A DNA stretch of 64,000 nt from DASZHJ01 sp035604335 (GCA_035604335.1 DATNIT010000285.1:9304-73303), one strand, 5' to 3'; positions 1-11,693 are shown, counted from the first letter of the stretch. The notes: generated by a model not told the origin, from the letters alone. Numbers and translations: made by a program.

Positions 1-20
1 CTGCTGCCGCCCAGCCCGAT

Positions 21-956
21 CTAATCCGCATGACGGCCGCCGCGCTCGAGGACGCGGATTCCCACGGTGGAGACCGCGAAGAGCGCCACCAATGTCACCA
101 CCGTGGCGGCTGCCGCCTTGCCGCTGTCGTGCAGCTCAGTCGCGGTCTGGAAGATGTAGAACAACAAGAGGTTGGTTGCGTCGTCGGGCCCGCCCTTGGT
201 CATCACGATGACGTGGTCGACGGTGGTGATCGCCTGGATCATCACAATCACCGCGACGAAGGCGGTGGTGGGCGCGAGGAGCGGCAGCACCACGTGCCGC
301 AGCCGTTGCCAGGCGCCGGCGCCGTCGAGCACTGCCGCCTCGACCAGCTCCTGCGGCACCGCCTGCAGCGCCGCGATGTAGAAGAGCATGTAGTAGCCGG
401 CGTTCTTCCACACCGTCACCATGGCGATCGACGCCAAGGCCGTATCGGGATTGCCGAGCCAATTGATCGACAGCGGCACCAGCCGGCCGATGTAGTAGTC
501 GATGAGCCCGACGGTCGGCAGGAACAGGAACGTCCACAGCGCCGCCGCCCCGATCAGCGGAATGATGGTCGGAAAGAACAAGAGCGCGCGGAGCGCCGCG
601 GTGAACCGGGTCGATCGCTGCAGCAGCAGCGCGAAGGCGAGCGCGAGCGCGACCGAGGGCAGCACCGTCGCGCCGATATAGACCAGGTTGTTGAGCGCGG
701 CCGTGGTGAACTTCGGATCGGCGGCGAGCCGCAAGTAGTTCCCGAACCCCGCGAACTCGGCGGTCTTCTCCTCGAGGCGGCGGCCAAACAGCGAATCCAC
801 CGCGACCGAGGCAACCGGCCAATAGGTGAAGGCGCCGAGAAAAACCAAGGACGGCAACAGCAGAAGCAACGGCTTCAGCCGCCGCCGGGTCGATGCCGCC
901 AGCACGGGCTTGGCCAGGTGCGTGCTCCGCAGCCTAGGAAGAGTGTCGGCGGTCAC
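21..956 (-). CDS. sugar-type ABC transporter permease (MalF/UgpA-like)
   Basis: Inner-membrane permease of a carbohydrate-type ABC importer, 311 aa with about six hydrophobic segments. A basic N-terminus (RRRLKP, residues 24-29) precedes the first membrane span. The cytoplasmic EAA coupling loop is at residues 206-225 (EAAVLDGAGAWQRLRHVVLP), and a TKGGP motif typical of UgpA/MalF permeases is at 253-257. The start is a GTG with only a weak ribosome site. The stop lies 20 bases from the left edge, so the second permease, and probably the ATPase, should continue to the left. No binding protein of this family is beside it on the right, where the next gene is a divergent peptide-type binding protein. 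The substrate cannot be told. Confidence 0.9.
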   Translation of the reverse strand: MTADTLPRLRSTHLAKPVLAASTRRRLKPLLLLLPSLVFLGAFTYWPVASVAVDSLFGRRLEEKTAEFAGFGNYLRLAADPKFTTAALNNLVYIGATVLPSVALALAFALLLQRSTRFTAALRALLFFPTIIPLIGAAALWTFLFLPTVGLIDYYIGRLVPLSINWLGNPDTALASIAMVTVWKNAGYYMLFYIAALQAVPQELVEAAVLDGAGAWQRLRHVVLPLLAPTTAFVAVIVMIQAITTVDHVIVMTKGGPDDATNLLLFYIFQTATELHDSGKAAAATVVTLVALFAVSTVGIRVLERGGRHAD

Positions 957-1369
957 GATGCGGAAGCTAGCGCCCCGACACGACGGCAGAGTTTCAGGTT
1001 TGTGACGATTTTATTTCACGGATCGGTGCAAATCCCCAGGAGCGGCGACCATCCCTTTTGCGTGGGGCGGATCGGAGCCGCCGAGGCGCTCGATGCTCGG
1101 TTCTCGGATGCCGGCACGCGCCTGCTGGCGAGTTGGCACGCTCTTCGCCGGGAGCGCCCCGATCGCAAGATCCGCCGCTACCAGCGCCGGCTGCGACGCG
1201 GGCCGCGCCGGCCGCGGCGCGCAGGTTGGCCGGCCGCATCTTTGCCGAGAAGAATTGAGTTTCCGGTCTTGTTTTCATTGTGTTAGCGTTTCGTGAAATG
1301 GGCCGGAAACAGGCGGCCCGCTCAAAAAGTAAAATGGACAACGGGTAGAGGCTAAACAGGGAGCGTCTC
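957..1369. promoter_or_regulatory. divergent intergenic region, 413 bases, no gene
   Basis: This gap separates the divergent sugar permease and the peptide-type binding protein. I see no credible gene in it; the reading frames crossing it are GC-biased shadows. The last 120 bases (about 1245-1369) are clearly poorer in G+C than the rest and are where a promoter for the binding-protein operon would be expected. An AGGGAG ribosome site lies just before the ATG at 1370. No convincing -35/-10 pair or operator was identified. Confidence 0.4.
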
Positions 1370-3160
1370 ATGCAAGAGAAAGCGTTGCGCGCGATGGTCG
1401 CGCGGGTGAAGGCCGGCCGGATGTCCCGCCGCGCTTTTGTGCGAAGGATGGTGGCGCTCGGCCTGACCGCGCCGATGGCCGGCATGATGCTGAGCCATTC
1501 AGGGGTCGCCTGGGCGCAAGCCGCCTCCGCCTACAAGCCCACCAAGGCCGGCGGCGGCGGCGCGCTCAAGGTGCTGTGGTGGCAGGCACCGACGCTCCTC
1601 AACCCGCATTTCGCCGTCGGCACCAAGGACCAGGATGCCTCCCGGATCTTCTATGAGTCGCTCGCCGGCTGGGACGGCGAGGGCAACCTCGTGCCCATCC
1701 TGGCGGCGGAGGTCCCGAGCCAGCAGAACGGCGGCCTCTCCGACGACGGCAAGTCCGTCACCTGGAAGCTCAAGCAGGGCGTGAAGTGGCATGACGGCGA
1801 GCCCTTCACCGCCGACGACTGCATCTTCAACTGGCAATACGCCGGCGATCCCGCGACCGCCACTTACGATGTCGCGACCTACAAGGACATCCAGGTCGAG
1901 AAGATCGACGACCACACGATCAAGGTGATCTTCAAGAAGCCGACCCCGTTCTGGGCCGATCCCTTCGTCGGCGTCCGCGGCATGATGATCCCGAAGCACT
2001 TGTTCGAGGCCTACAAGGGGGACAAGTCGCGGGATGCGCCCGCCAACCTGAAGCCCGTCGGCACCGGCCCCTACAAGTTCGTCGACTTCAAGCCCGGCGA
2101 TTCCGTCCGCGGCGAGATCAATACGGCCTACCACCTGCCGAACCGGCCCTATTTCGACACCCTCGAGATGAAGGGCGGGGGCGACGCGGTCTCGGCGGCG
2201 CGCGCGGTGCTGCAGACCGGCGAATACGACTTCGCCTGGAACCTCCAGGTCGAGGACGCCATCCTGAAGAAGCTGGAGGAAGGCGGCAAAGGCCACGTCG
2301 TCGTCGTGGAGGGTGGCAGCATCGAGCACATCGGGATCAACTTCACCGACCCCTGGACCGAGGTCGACGGCGAGCGCTCAAGCCTCAAGACCAAGCACCC
2401 GACGCTCTCGGACAAGGCGGTGCGCGACGCGCTCAACCTGCTGGTCGACCGCGCCTCGGTCGAGAAGTTCATCTACGGCCGCGCGGGCGTCGCGACCCGC
2501 AACTTCCTCAACAACCCTCCGCGCTTCCGCTCCAAGATCACGGAGTTCGAGTTCAATATCGACAAGGCGAACAAGATACTGGACGACGCCGGTTGGAAGC
2601 GCGGCTCGGACGGCATCCGCGAGAAGGACGGCAAGAAGCTGCACTTCGTCTACCAGACCTCGATCAACGAGCCCCGGCAGAAGAACCAGGCGATCGTCAA
2701 GCAGGCCTGCCAGAAGGCGGGCATCGACATCGAGCTCAAATCGGTGGCCGCGTCCGTCTTCTTCTCGTCCGACGCGGGCAATCCCGACATCTATCCGCGT
2801 TTCTCCACCGACATCCAGATGTACACGACCTCGCAGACGGAGCCGGACCCGGCGCTGTTCATGAACCAGTTCTGCTCCTGGGAGGCCGCGACCAAGGACA
2901 ACAAGTGGCAGGGACGCAACGTCACGCGCTGGCGCAGCGAGGAGTATGACAAGGCCTATCGCGCCGCCGAGGGCGATCTCGATCCGGTGAAGCGCGCCGC
3001 GCTCTTCATCACGATGAACGATCTCGTGATCGGCGACGTCGCGGTGATCCCGGTGATCTATCGCCCGAACGTGCGCGGTGTCCACAACCAGCTCAAGACG
3101 GTGCTCAGCGGCTGGGACAGCGACGCCTACATGCTCTCGGACTGGTACCGCGAGGCCTGA
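1370..3160 (+). CDS. peptide-type ABC transporter substrate-binding protein, Tat-exported
   Basis: Periplasmic solute-binding protein of the SBP_bac_5 (DppA/OppA) family, 596 aa, slightly longer than the usual 500-550. The N-terminus carries a twin-arginine signal (SRRAF at residues 19-23), a hydrophobic stretch, and a likely signal-peptidase site after AWAQA near residue 51, so it is probably exported folded. The middle has the family pattern of a predicted ligand cleft with GTGPYKF. It heads an operon with two permeases and two ATPases (to 7053), in the classical A-B-C-D-F order. An AGGGAG ribosome site supports the ATG. The ligand could be a di- or oligopeptide, nickel chelate, opine or glycoside; the sequence does not decide. 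Confidence 0.93.
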   Translation: MQEKALRAMVARVKAGRMSRRAFVRRMVALGLTAPMAGMMLSHSGVAWAQAASAYKPTKAGGGGALKVLWWQAPTLLNPHFAVGTKDQDASRIFYESLAGWDGEGNLVPILAAEVPSQQNGGLSDDGKSVTWKLKQGVKWHDGEPFTADDCIFNWQYAGDPATATYDVATYKDIQVEKIDDHTIKVIFKKPTPFWADPFVGVRGMMIPKHLFEAYKGDKSRDAPANLKPVGTGPYKFVDFKPGDSVRGEINTAYHLPNRPYFDTLEMKGGGDAVSAARAVLQTGEYDFAWNLQVEDAILKKLEEGGKGHVVVVEGGSIEHIGINFTDPWTEVDGERSSLKTKHPTLSDKAVRDALNLLVDRASVEKFIYGRAGVATRNFLNNPPRFRSKITEFEFNIDKANKILDDAGWKRGSDGIREKDGKKLHFVYQTSINEPRQKNQAIVKQACQKAGIDIELKSVAASVFFSSDAGNPDIYPRFSTDIQMYTTSQTEPDPALFMNQFCSWEAATKDNKWQGRNVTRWRSEEYDKAYRAAEGDLDPVKRAALFITMNDLVIGDVAVIPVIYRPNVRGVHNQLKTVLSGWDSDAYMLSDWYREA

Positions 3161-3197
3161 GCGGGGTGCCCGCGCCGGCGCCCGCGCGGACGGCTTG

Positions 3198-4157
3198 ATG
3201 TCGCGCTATCTGCTGCGGCGCCTGCTGATCGCGGTGCCGAGCCTGATCGGCATCAGCATCGTGCTGTTCACGATTCTGGCGCTGGCGCCGGGCGATCCCT
3301 TCGGGGAGCTCGCGAGCAATCCCGCGGTGCCGCCGGAGGTACGGGTGGCGCTCCGCGCCAAGTTCGGCATGGATGACCCGATCGTCCTGCGATATCTCCA
3401 CTGGCTCGTGGCGATGCTGCAGGGGGATTGGGGTTTCTCCTTCGTCAGCCGCGTCAACGTCGACACGCTGATCTGGCAGCGGCTCCCGGCGACGCTCCTG
3501 GTGATCGGCTCGTCGCAGGTGCTGGCGCTGCTGATCGCGCTGCCGGTCGGCGTTTTCGCGGCGACCCGGCCCTACTCCGTCTTCGACCAGATCGCCAGCA
3601 CCTTCGCCTTCATCGGCTTCTCGCTGCCGACCTTCTTCACGGGGCTGCTGTTCATCCTGCTGTTCAGCATCCATCTGGACTGGCTGCCCTTCGTCTTCCG
3701 CTCCGATCTCGCCGCGACCGGCTGGCGCTGGTACTGGGAGGAGTTCCGCCAGGCGATCATGCCGATCGCCGTGCTCGGCATGTTCCAGGGCGCCTCCTGG
3801 ACCCGCTACGTGCGCTCGGCCGTGCTCGACGTGATCCGGCTCGACTACGTCACCACCGCCCGCGCGAAAGGCCTGCGCGAGGGCAAGGTCGTCATCCGGC
3901 ACGTCGTGCGGAACGCGCTGATTCCCGTGGTGACCCTGGTGGCCCTGCAGGTACCCGCGATCTTCGGCGGCGCCATCGTCACCGAGCAGATCTTCCGGGT
4001 GCCCGGCATCGGCTCGCTGCTGATCAACTCCATCCTGCAGAACGACACGCCCGTCATCATGGGCGTGACCTTCGTCTTCGCGTGCCTGGTGATCCTGTTC
4101 AATCTTATCGCGGACGTGCTCTATGGCTGGCTCGACCCCCGCATCGCTTACCGGTGA
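3198..4157 (+). CDS. peptide-type ABC transporter permease, DppB-like
   Basis: First membrane subunit of the importer, 319 aa. Start MSRYLLRRLL is the typical DppB N-terminus; an open frame extends 120 bases upstream into the binding-protein gene but that part is out of family. Hydrophobic segments fall near residues 9-30, 100-122, 135-160, 185-200, 240-262 and 290-310. The EAA-type loop is at about 216-240 (DYVTTARAKGLREGKVVIRH). The C-terminus ends in the family signature YGWLDPRI. The gene lies 37 bases after the binding-protein stop and its end overlaps the next permease by 35 bases, indicating translational coupling. Confidence 0.93.
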   Translation: MSRYLLRRLLIAVPSLIGISIVLFTILALAPGDPFGELASNPAVPPEVRVALRAKFGMDDPIVLRYLHWLVAMLQGDWGFSFVSRVNVDTLIWQRLPATLLVIGSSQVLALLIALPVGVFAATRPYSVFDQIASTFAFIGFSLPTFFTGLLFILLFSIHLDWLPFVFRSDLAATGWRWYWEEFRQAIMPIAVLGMFQGASWTRYVRSAVLDVIRLDYVTTARAKGLREGKVVIRHVVRNALIPVVTLVALQVPAIFGGAIVTEQIFRVPGIGSLLINSILQNDTPVIMGVTFVFACLVILFNLIADVLYGWLDPRIAYR

Positions 4158-5057
4158 CGCCGGGGCGGGCCGGGAGCTCGCCCCGCAGGTCTCGCCGGCG
4201 CTCGACACCTGGCGGCGCTTCCGGCGCCATCGCCTCGCGGTCATCAGCGCGATCATCCTGCTGGTGATGGGCCTTGCGGTGATACTGGGTCCCACGCTCT
4301 GGCGGGTTCCGATCGACGAGATCGACTTCACCGCGCGCATGGAGCCGCCCTCGGCGGTGCACCCCTTCGGCACCGACGATCTCGGGCAGGATCTGCTCGC
4401 GCGGATGCTCTACGGCGGACGGATCTCGCTTGCCGTCGGCCTTGCCACCATGTTGGTGTCGGTGTTGGTGGGCACGCTGGTCGGCGCGGTCGCCGGCATC
4501 TCCCGCGGCAGCGTCGATGCCGCGCTGATGCTGGTCACCGACCTGTTCCTCTCCCTGCCGCAGCTGCCGCTGCTGCTGCTGATCATCTATCTGTTCCGCG
4601 ACGCGCTCAAATCGGTCCTGGGCGTCGAGGGTGGCGTCTTCATCCTCGTGGTCGGCGTCATTGGCGGCTTCCGCTGGATGCCCGTGGCGCGGCTGGTGCG
4701 GGCGCAATTCCTGTCGCTGCGCGAGAAGGAATTCGTCGAGGCCGCGCGCGCGCTCGGCGCCTCGACCCTGCGCCAGGTGCTGCGGCACATCCTGCCGAAC
4801 GCGCTCGGGCCGGTGATCGTGGCGGGCACCATCAATGTCGCCGACGCCATCATCGCGGAATCGACGCTCTCGTTCCTGGGCCTCGGCTTCCCGCCGGATA
4901 TCCCGACCTGGGGCCGCCTCCTGTTCGAGGCCAAGGACTACCTGGATTTCGCGCCGCACTGGGCGCTATTCGCGGGCGCCGCGATCTTCCTGACCGTGCT
5001 CTCGATCAACTTCATCGGCGACGGCCTGCGCGACGTGCTCGACCCGCGCAAGGTCAT

Positions 5058-5061
<4 letters not shown>
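4123..5061 (+). CDS. peptide-type ABC transporter permease, DppC-like
   Basis: Second membrane subunit, 312 aa. It shows the DppC hallmarks: a cytosolic N-terminal stretch with WRRFRRHRLAV before membrane span 1, HPFGTDDLGQD at residues 80-90, the EAA loop at 206-225 (EAARALGASTLRQVLRHILP), and a C-terminal DGLRDVLDPR. The ATG used lies inside the 3-prime end of the DppB-like gene (35-base overlap); this is long for a coupled pair, but I found no better in-frame ATG before the conserved region. Its stop overlaps the GTG of the ATPase in an ATGTGA arrangement. Confidence 0.92.
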
Positions 5062-6062
<1,001 letters not shown>

Positions 6063-6078
6063 TCGGGACGAGAGCGCC

Positions 6079-7041
<963 letters not shown>

Positions 7042-7053
<12 letters not shown>

Positions 7054-8742
7054 GGCCGGCACGCGGCGCACAAAAAGGTAGTCGCGCTCGGCCGCCTGCG
7101 GCGATAGGTAGCCCAGGCGGATATCCCGCTCGACCTCGGTCTGCGGCCGGTCCGCCGGATCGCCGAAGCCGCCGCCGCCGGATGTCTCGAGCCGGATGAC
7201 GTCGCCGTGTTGAAGGCGCAGATTGTTCACCTTCGATGGGAGCGCCCGTCGCTCGTGGCCGCGAATCAAGGTGAGGCTTCCCGGCATCGCGGCACCGCCG
7301 CCGGCGAGGCCGAACGGCCGGAACTTGAAACGCTCGAGGCTCGCGGTGAACAGCGCCTCGGCGCAGTCGACGCGCCATTCGCGGAACAGCCCGAGCCCGC
7401 CGCGATGCCGGCCCGCCCCGCCGGAATCCGGGAGGAGGCCGTACCGCACCACCGCGATGTGTCGCTCGCTTTCGATCATCTCGACGGGGATGTTGGCGTT
7501 GTTGTGCATGCCCAGGGAGTAGGCGTTGGCGCCGTCCTCTTGCGGATGACCGCCGCCGCCGCCGATCTCGATCTCCACGAGCACACTCCGCTCGCCCGAC
7601 TGGTCGATGGACTGGAACGTGCAGACGTAACTCACGCCGTAATAAGCGGCGGGGATCCGGTCCGGCACGGCCTTGTGCAACGCGCCCAGCAGGACGTTCG
7701 CGAGCCGATGCGACGTCACCATGCGATGGGCCACCGGCGCGGGATGCCGCGCGTTGACCACCGTACCTTCAGGCGCCACCAGCTTGATCGGACGATAGCA
7801 GCCGGCATTGGGCGCCACCGCCTCGTCGGCGCAGGCGATGATGGAATAGCAGACCGCGGAGGCGGAGGACGCCAACGTGGCGTTGACCGGACCGGTCGCC
7901 TGCGGATCGCTGCCGGAGAGATCGACGGTCATCTCCTCGCCGCGGATGTCGATCGCCGCATGGATGCGGATCGGCCGGTCGTCGATTCCGTCATCGTCGA
8001 TGAAATCTTCGAAAGTGTAGCGGCCGTCGGGCATGCGCGCGATCATCGCGCGCATGGTCCGCTCGGAGCTGTCGAGGATCTCCGCGCATCCGGCAAGGAT
8101 GGTCGGTGAGCCGTAGCGCCGGATCAGCGCCTGCATCTTTGCCTCGCCCACGGCGAGCGAGGCAAGCTGTGCCTGCAGATCGCCCCAGAAGATCTCGGGC
8201 TTGCGCACATTCTGCCGGATGAGCGCCAGCACCGCCTCGTTGAGCACACTTTGCTCATAGAGCTTGAGCGGCGGAATGCGCAGGCCCTCCTGAAAGATCT
8301 CGGTGGCCGTCGCGGCATAGCTGCCGGCCGCGAGCCCGCCCATGTCGAGGTGATGGCAGAGCGTTCCCACCACCGCGACGCGCTCGCCATTCGAGAACAC
8401 CGGGCGGAACGCCAGCAGGTCCGGCAGATGCTGACCGCCGCAGTAGGGATCGTTGGAGATCACGACATCGCCGTCGCGCCAGTGGTCGAGCGGCAGGAAG
8501 CGCCGGACGATCTCGAGGAAGCCGAAGCCCATGGAGTTGAGGTGTTGCGGGATGCGCGCGGACTGAGTGACGTTGAAGCCGTCGCGATCGAACACCGCGG
8601 TGGAGTAGTCCAGGAGCTCACGCACGATGGTCGAGCGGCTGGTGCGCCAGACCGTGACGTCCATCTCCGCCGCGACCGCCGTGAGCGCACTGCGCAGGAT
8701 TTCCAGCTCGATCGGCCCGAGCCGCGGGCGGTCCGTCGTCAT
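7042..8742 (-). CDS. hyuB: hydantoinase B / oxoprolinase subunit (HyuB family)
   Basis: Partner subunit of an ATP-dependent amidohydrolase of the N-methylhydantoinase/5-oxoprolinase/acetone-carboxylase superfamily, 566 aa. It has the N-terminal IELEILRSALTAVAAEMD, the metal-site motif NDPYCGGQHLPD at residues 97-108, HHLDMGG at 130-136, and glycine-rich GGGGGHPQEDGANAYS in the C-terminal half. The start is the ATG of an ATGA overlap with the HyuA stop; the open frame continuing upstream is only the antiphase reading of hyuA. The pair faces the peptide importer tail to tail. The substrate (hydantoin, 5-oxoproline or another cyclic amide) cannot be fixed from sequence. Confidence 0.92.
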
Positions 8743-10847
8743 ACCGTCACCCCTGCCCCATCCCGCGTCGCGACCAGAATGCCGCGATCTCCAGGACCGC
8801 AGCGCCAACCTTCCGCGACAAAGATCGTCGTGTAGTCCTCCTCGATGATCGCGGGGCCGCGGATTTCCCCGGCGAGAGCGCCGGCGCGGCAGACCACGGT
8901 ATCCCGCCAGGCACCCGAGAGGAAGACAGAGCGCCTCGGCATCGGCTCCCGACCGCCCGGTCGGGCGCCGCGCACGGTCTCGTGTCGGGGCATCCGGCCG
9001 ATGGCGCTCGCTCTCAGCGTCACCAGCTCCACGGCATCGTTTCGGTTCGCATACGAGAACCGCTGCCGGTGCAGTTCGTGAAAGCGCTCGACGAGCACAC
9101 TGAGTTGGGCGGCGTCCGGATTGACGTCGCCCCAGGGCACCGACAGCTCGAACGCCTGACCGTGGTAGCGCATGTCTGCGGAGAGGCCGAAGGCCCAGCT
9201 CTCCCGCGGCAGCCCATCCTCCTCCAGAAGCCGTTCGCCGCGGCGCCGCAGATCGCGCGCGGCCTCGGCGAGTTCGGCAAGGCTCCCCGTGGTCGCGGGC
9301 AGGACGCGGCTCCGCGCGAGGTCGTGCACGATCTCGGAATGCAGCATGCCGTAGGCCGAGAAGGTGCTGGCATCCGGCGGGAAAACCACGCGACCGATAC
9401 CAAGCTCCTGGGCCACCGGCAGGGCGTGCAAGCCGCCGGCCCCGCCGAAGGACAGCAGAGTGAAATCCCGAGGATCGAGGCCCTTCTCGAACAGGCTCAA
9501 GCGGATCGCGGCCGCGAGGTTGGTATTGGTGACCGCGAGGATGCCTTCGGCCGCACGCTCGATAGGGAGCGAGAGCGGACCGGCAACGCGCTCCGCTATG
9601 ACGCGGCGCGCCGCCTCCACGTCGAGCGCCATGGCGCCACCCAAGAAGAACGCGGGGTCGAGCCGACCGAGCGCGATATTGGCGTCCGTCACTGTCGGCT
9701 CGAGCCCACCTTGCCCATAGCACGCAGGCCCGGGCTGCGCGCCCGCGCTCCTGGGGCCGACCGTGAGGCGGCCGCCGGCATCCACCGCGGCAATCGAGCC
9801 GCCGCCCGAGCCGATGGTGCGGATCTCCACCATGGGGAGGCGCACGGGTAAACCGTCCACCTCACCCTGGGTTACCAGCGAGAGCGCGCCCTCGCGCACG
9901 ACCGACACGTCGAAGCTCGTGCCGCCCATATCGACGCCGACCAGGTTCGGCGTGGCCAGCTCCTGCGCCGACTTGAGGGCGGCGAGCGCGCCGCCGCTCG
10001 GTCCCGAGAGCAGGAGCCGCGCCGGCTCCCGGCTCGCGGCCTCCACGGTGCAGACGCCGCCATTGGACTGCATGAGCAAGAGCGGTGCCACCATGCCGGC
10101 TTCCCTCATGCGCTCCTGCAACCGAACGAGATAGGCGCGCATGACCGGGATCAGCAGCGCGTTCAGGACCGTGGTCGAGGTGCGCTCGTACTCGCGGATC
10201 TCCGGGCTGATCTCGCAGGAGAGCGTGATCGGCAAGTCCGGCAACAGGCGCGCCAGCCGGTCTCGCAGAGCGCGCTCATGGAGCGGATTGACGAAGGAAT
10301 TGATCAGCGAGACGGCGACGGTCTCGACACCGAGCTCCGCGATGCCGCGGGCAACGCGCTCGACCTCGCGGGAGTCGAGCGCCCGCTCGATGCTTCCGTC
10401 GCCCCGGATGCGCTCGGCGACCCCGAGCCGGCGGTCCCTCGGCACGAGCGCGGGCTCTCGCTTCGGGCGAAGGCTGTAGATGTCGCGCCGGGCATGTCGG
10501 CCGATCTCCAGCACGTCCTCGAAGCCTTGGGTGGTGACGAGAGCGCCGGCCGGCAGGCGCCGCTGCAAGACCGCGTTGGTGGCGATGGTGGTGCCGTGCA
10601 GCAGTAGGCGAATATCGCCGAGTGCGAAGCCGAGCTCGCGCGCCGCCCTGGTAACACCCTCGATCAGCCCTATTGAGGGATCGGCGGGCGTGGTCGGCAC
10701 CTTCAGGCTGTGCAGCGCGCCTGTCCCCTCCTGGAGGATCTCGAGATCGGTGAAGGTGCCGCCGATGTCGACCGCCACCCGAACGCTCGGACGCTCCCTG
10801 CCGCCTGCGGCCAACTCACCCTCGCCCCAAGACCCTCGACGAATCAC
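8739..10847 (-). CDS. hyuA: hydantoinase A / oxoprolinase subunit (HyuA family)
   Basis: ATP-binding subunit of the HyuA/HyuB amidohydrolase, about 700 aa. The actin-like phosphate loop DIGGTFTD is at residues 27-34, followed by HGTTIATNAV, a second phosphate-contact motif DMGGTSFDVS, the GSGGGSIA segment and SFGGAGGLHA, all typical of HyuA. The annotated start is a GTG at 10847. An alternative GTG at 10778, just before the conserved VAVDIGG, would give a protein 23 residues shorter that fits family members better at the N-terminus. It is transcribed first and coupled to hyuB by ATGA. Confidence 0.92.
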   Translation of the reverse strand: MIRRGSWGEGELAAGGRERPSVRVAVDIGGTFTDLEILQEGTGALHSLKVPTTPADPSIGLIEGVTRAARELGFALGDIRLLLHGTTIATNAVLQRRLPAGALVTTQGFEDVLEIGRHARRDIYSLRPKREPALVPRDRRLGVAERIRGDGSIERALDSREVERVARGIAELGVETVAVSLINSFVNPLHERALRDRLARLLPDLPITLSCEISPEIREYERTSTTVLNALLIPVMRAYLVRLQERMREAGMVAPLLLMQSNGGVCTVEAASREPARLLLSGPSGGALAALKSAQELATPNLVGVDMGGTSFDVSVVREGALSLVTQGEVDGLPVRLPMVEIRTIGSGGGSIAAVDAGGRLTVGPRSAGAQPGPACYGQGGLEPTVTDANIALGRLDPAFFLGGAMALDVEAARRVIAERVAGPLSLPIERAAEGILAVTNTNLAAAIRLSLFEKGLDPRDFTLLSFGGAGGLHALPVAQELGIGRVVFPPDASTFSAYGMLHSEIVHDLARSRVLPATTGSLAELAEAARDLRRRGERLLEEDGLPRESWAFGLSADMRYHGQAFELSVPWGDVNPDAAQLSVLVERFHELHRQRFSYANRNDAVELVTLRASAIGRMPRHETVRGARPGGREPMPRRSVFLSGAWRDTVVCRAGALAGEIRGPAIIEEDYTTIFVAEGWRCGPGDRGILVATRDGAGVTV

Positions 10848-11184
10848 CCTAACCTCGCGGTTCCCGCATGTTAAGCCTGTCGCGGCGGCTACCCCAACCC
10901 CTCGGCAGGCGGCTCGAATCCCATGTCGAATTGGCGTCGGACCGGCGGGGCGCCTCCCGTCCGGCGACCGCCAGGCACGCGAGAAACGGTTGCAGCCTCG
11001 GCTCAGAAGGTATAATGCTTAAGTTCTATGCTCTTCGGGCGGTGTTTTCTGTTCGTGCCCGACCGAGCGCCAGCTGTCGTTCCCTGCCACGCATGAGCCC
11101 TGGTCTGCACGCCCGCGCGCGCAGAGCCGCGCGCAGCACGGGAACCTCGAAATTCACCGCTCAAGCGAAAGGCAGTCGAGCCGC
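10848..11184. other. divergent intergenic region, 337 bases, with S21 leader
   Basis: No protein gene is supported here. The region holds the sigma70-type promoter at 10990-11016 and, downstream of it, about 160 bases of untranslated leader before the S21 gene. The leader contains a GC-only inverted repeat (GCGCGC at 11115-11120 against GCGCGC at 11129-11134), so it can fold. No promoter for the leftward hyuA gene was recognised. Confidence 0.45.
10990..11016 (+). promoter_or_regulatory. sigma70-type promoter for the S21 gene
   Basis: A perfect TATAAT box at 11011-11016 is preceded by TTGCAG at 10990-10995 with a 15-base spacer. In such GC-rich DNA a consensus -10 box upstream of a highly expressed ribosomal gene is unlikely to be chance. 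The spacer is two bases short of optimum. The predicted transcript starts near 11023. Confidence 0.6.
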
Positions 11185-11388
11185 ATGCAGGTATTCGTCC
11201 GAGATAATGATGTGAACGGCGCTCTGCGCATCCTAAAGAAGAAGATGCAGCGGGAGGGCACCTTTCGGGAGATGAAGCGGCGGCGATCGTACGAAAAGCC
11301 CTCGGAGCGGCGGGCGCGCGAGAAGAGCGAGGCGATCCGCCGGTATCGAAAGGCCATGCGCAAGCGCTTCGAGCGCGAAGGCTACTAG
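11185..11388 (+). CDS. rpsU: 30S ribosomal protein bS21
   Basis: Small-subunit ribosomal protein of 67 aa that sits near the anti-Shine-Dalgarno region of 16S rRNA and assists initiation. The sequence is diagnostic: MQVFVRDN at the start, ALRILKKKMQREG, then the arginine-rich REMKRRRSYEKPSERRARE block and a basic C-terminus. Length matches alphaproteobacterial S21. A purine stretch (AAAGGCAG) precedes the ATG. It has its own promoter about 160 bases upstream. The next gene, a small charged protein, lies 70 bases downstream on the same strand and may be cotranscribed. Confidence 0.97.
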   Translation: MQVFVRDNDVNGALRILKKKMQREGTFREMKRRRSYEKPSERRAREKSEAIRRYRKAMRKRFEREGY

Positions 11389-11458
11389 CCGAGCCGCGCG
11401 AGCCAATCGACCCGGCCGGAGGTCGTCTGAGCGCCGGCACTGTGGCAGGAGAACCTCG

Positions 11459-11686
11459 ATGAGGAATTCGGAGCGAGATCTCGAAGCGCGGCGCAAGGCG
11501 CAGGCGCTCTGGGACGAGCACAAGAAGCGCGACGAGAAGGTGCTCAAGGAGAAGGACAAGGAGCGGCAGGCGGAGGCCGAGAAGGTGGCGCGGTTGCGCG
11601 AGCTGCGCTTGGCCAAGGAGGCCGCCGACCGCAAGGCGGCCGAGGAAGCCTATCTCTCCAAGCGGAAGGTCGGCCGCCAGCGCTGA
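11459..11686 (+). CDS. small charged coiled-coil protein, function unknown
   Basis: A 75-aa protein not recognised as any characterised family. Nearly half of it is Lys, Arg, Glu or Asp, with a long uninterrupted helix pattern (residues about 5-65: ERDLEARRKAQALWDEHKKR and onward), so a single charged helix or coiled coil is likely. It has no signal peptide or membrane span. A good AGGAG ribosome site stands 8-9 bases before the ATG, which argues that it is a real gene. It follows rpsU by 70 bases and ends just before a strong hairpin. A ribosome- or RNA-associated role is only suggested by position. Confidence 0.7.
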   Translation: MRNSERDLEARRKAQALWDEHKKRDEKVLKEKDKERQAEAEKVARLRELRLAKEAADRKAAEEAYLSKRKVGRQR

Positions 11687-11693
11687 TCGTTGC

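Noticed and set aside
30..1286. Long plus-strand open frame (418 codons) across the sugar permease
   Set aside because: It is the antisense shadow of the minus-strand permease: low-complexity His/Arg/Gln/Asp-rich composition, no domain, and no ribosome site.
994..1485. Minus-strand open frame in the 957-1369 gap extending under the binding-protein gene
   Set aside because: Arg/Ala-rich shadow composition with no family features and overlap with the Tat signal coding region; treated as noncoding.
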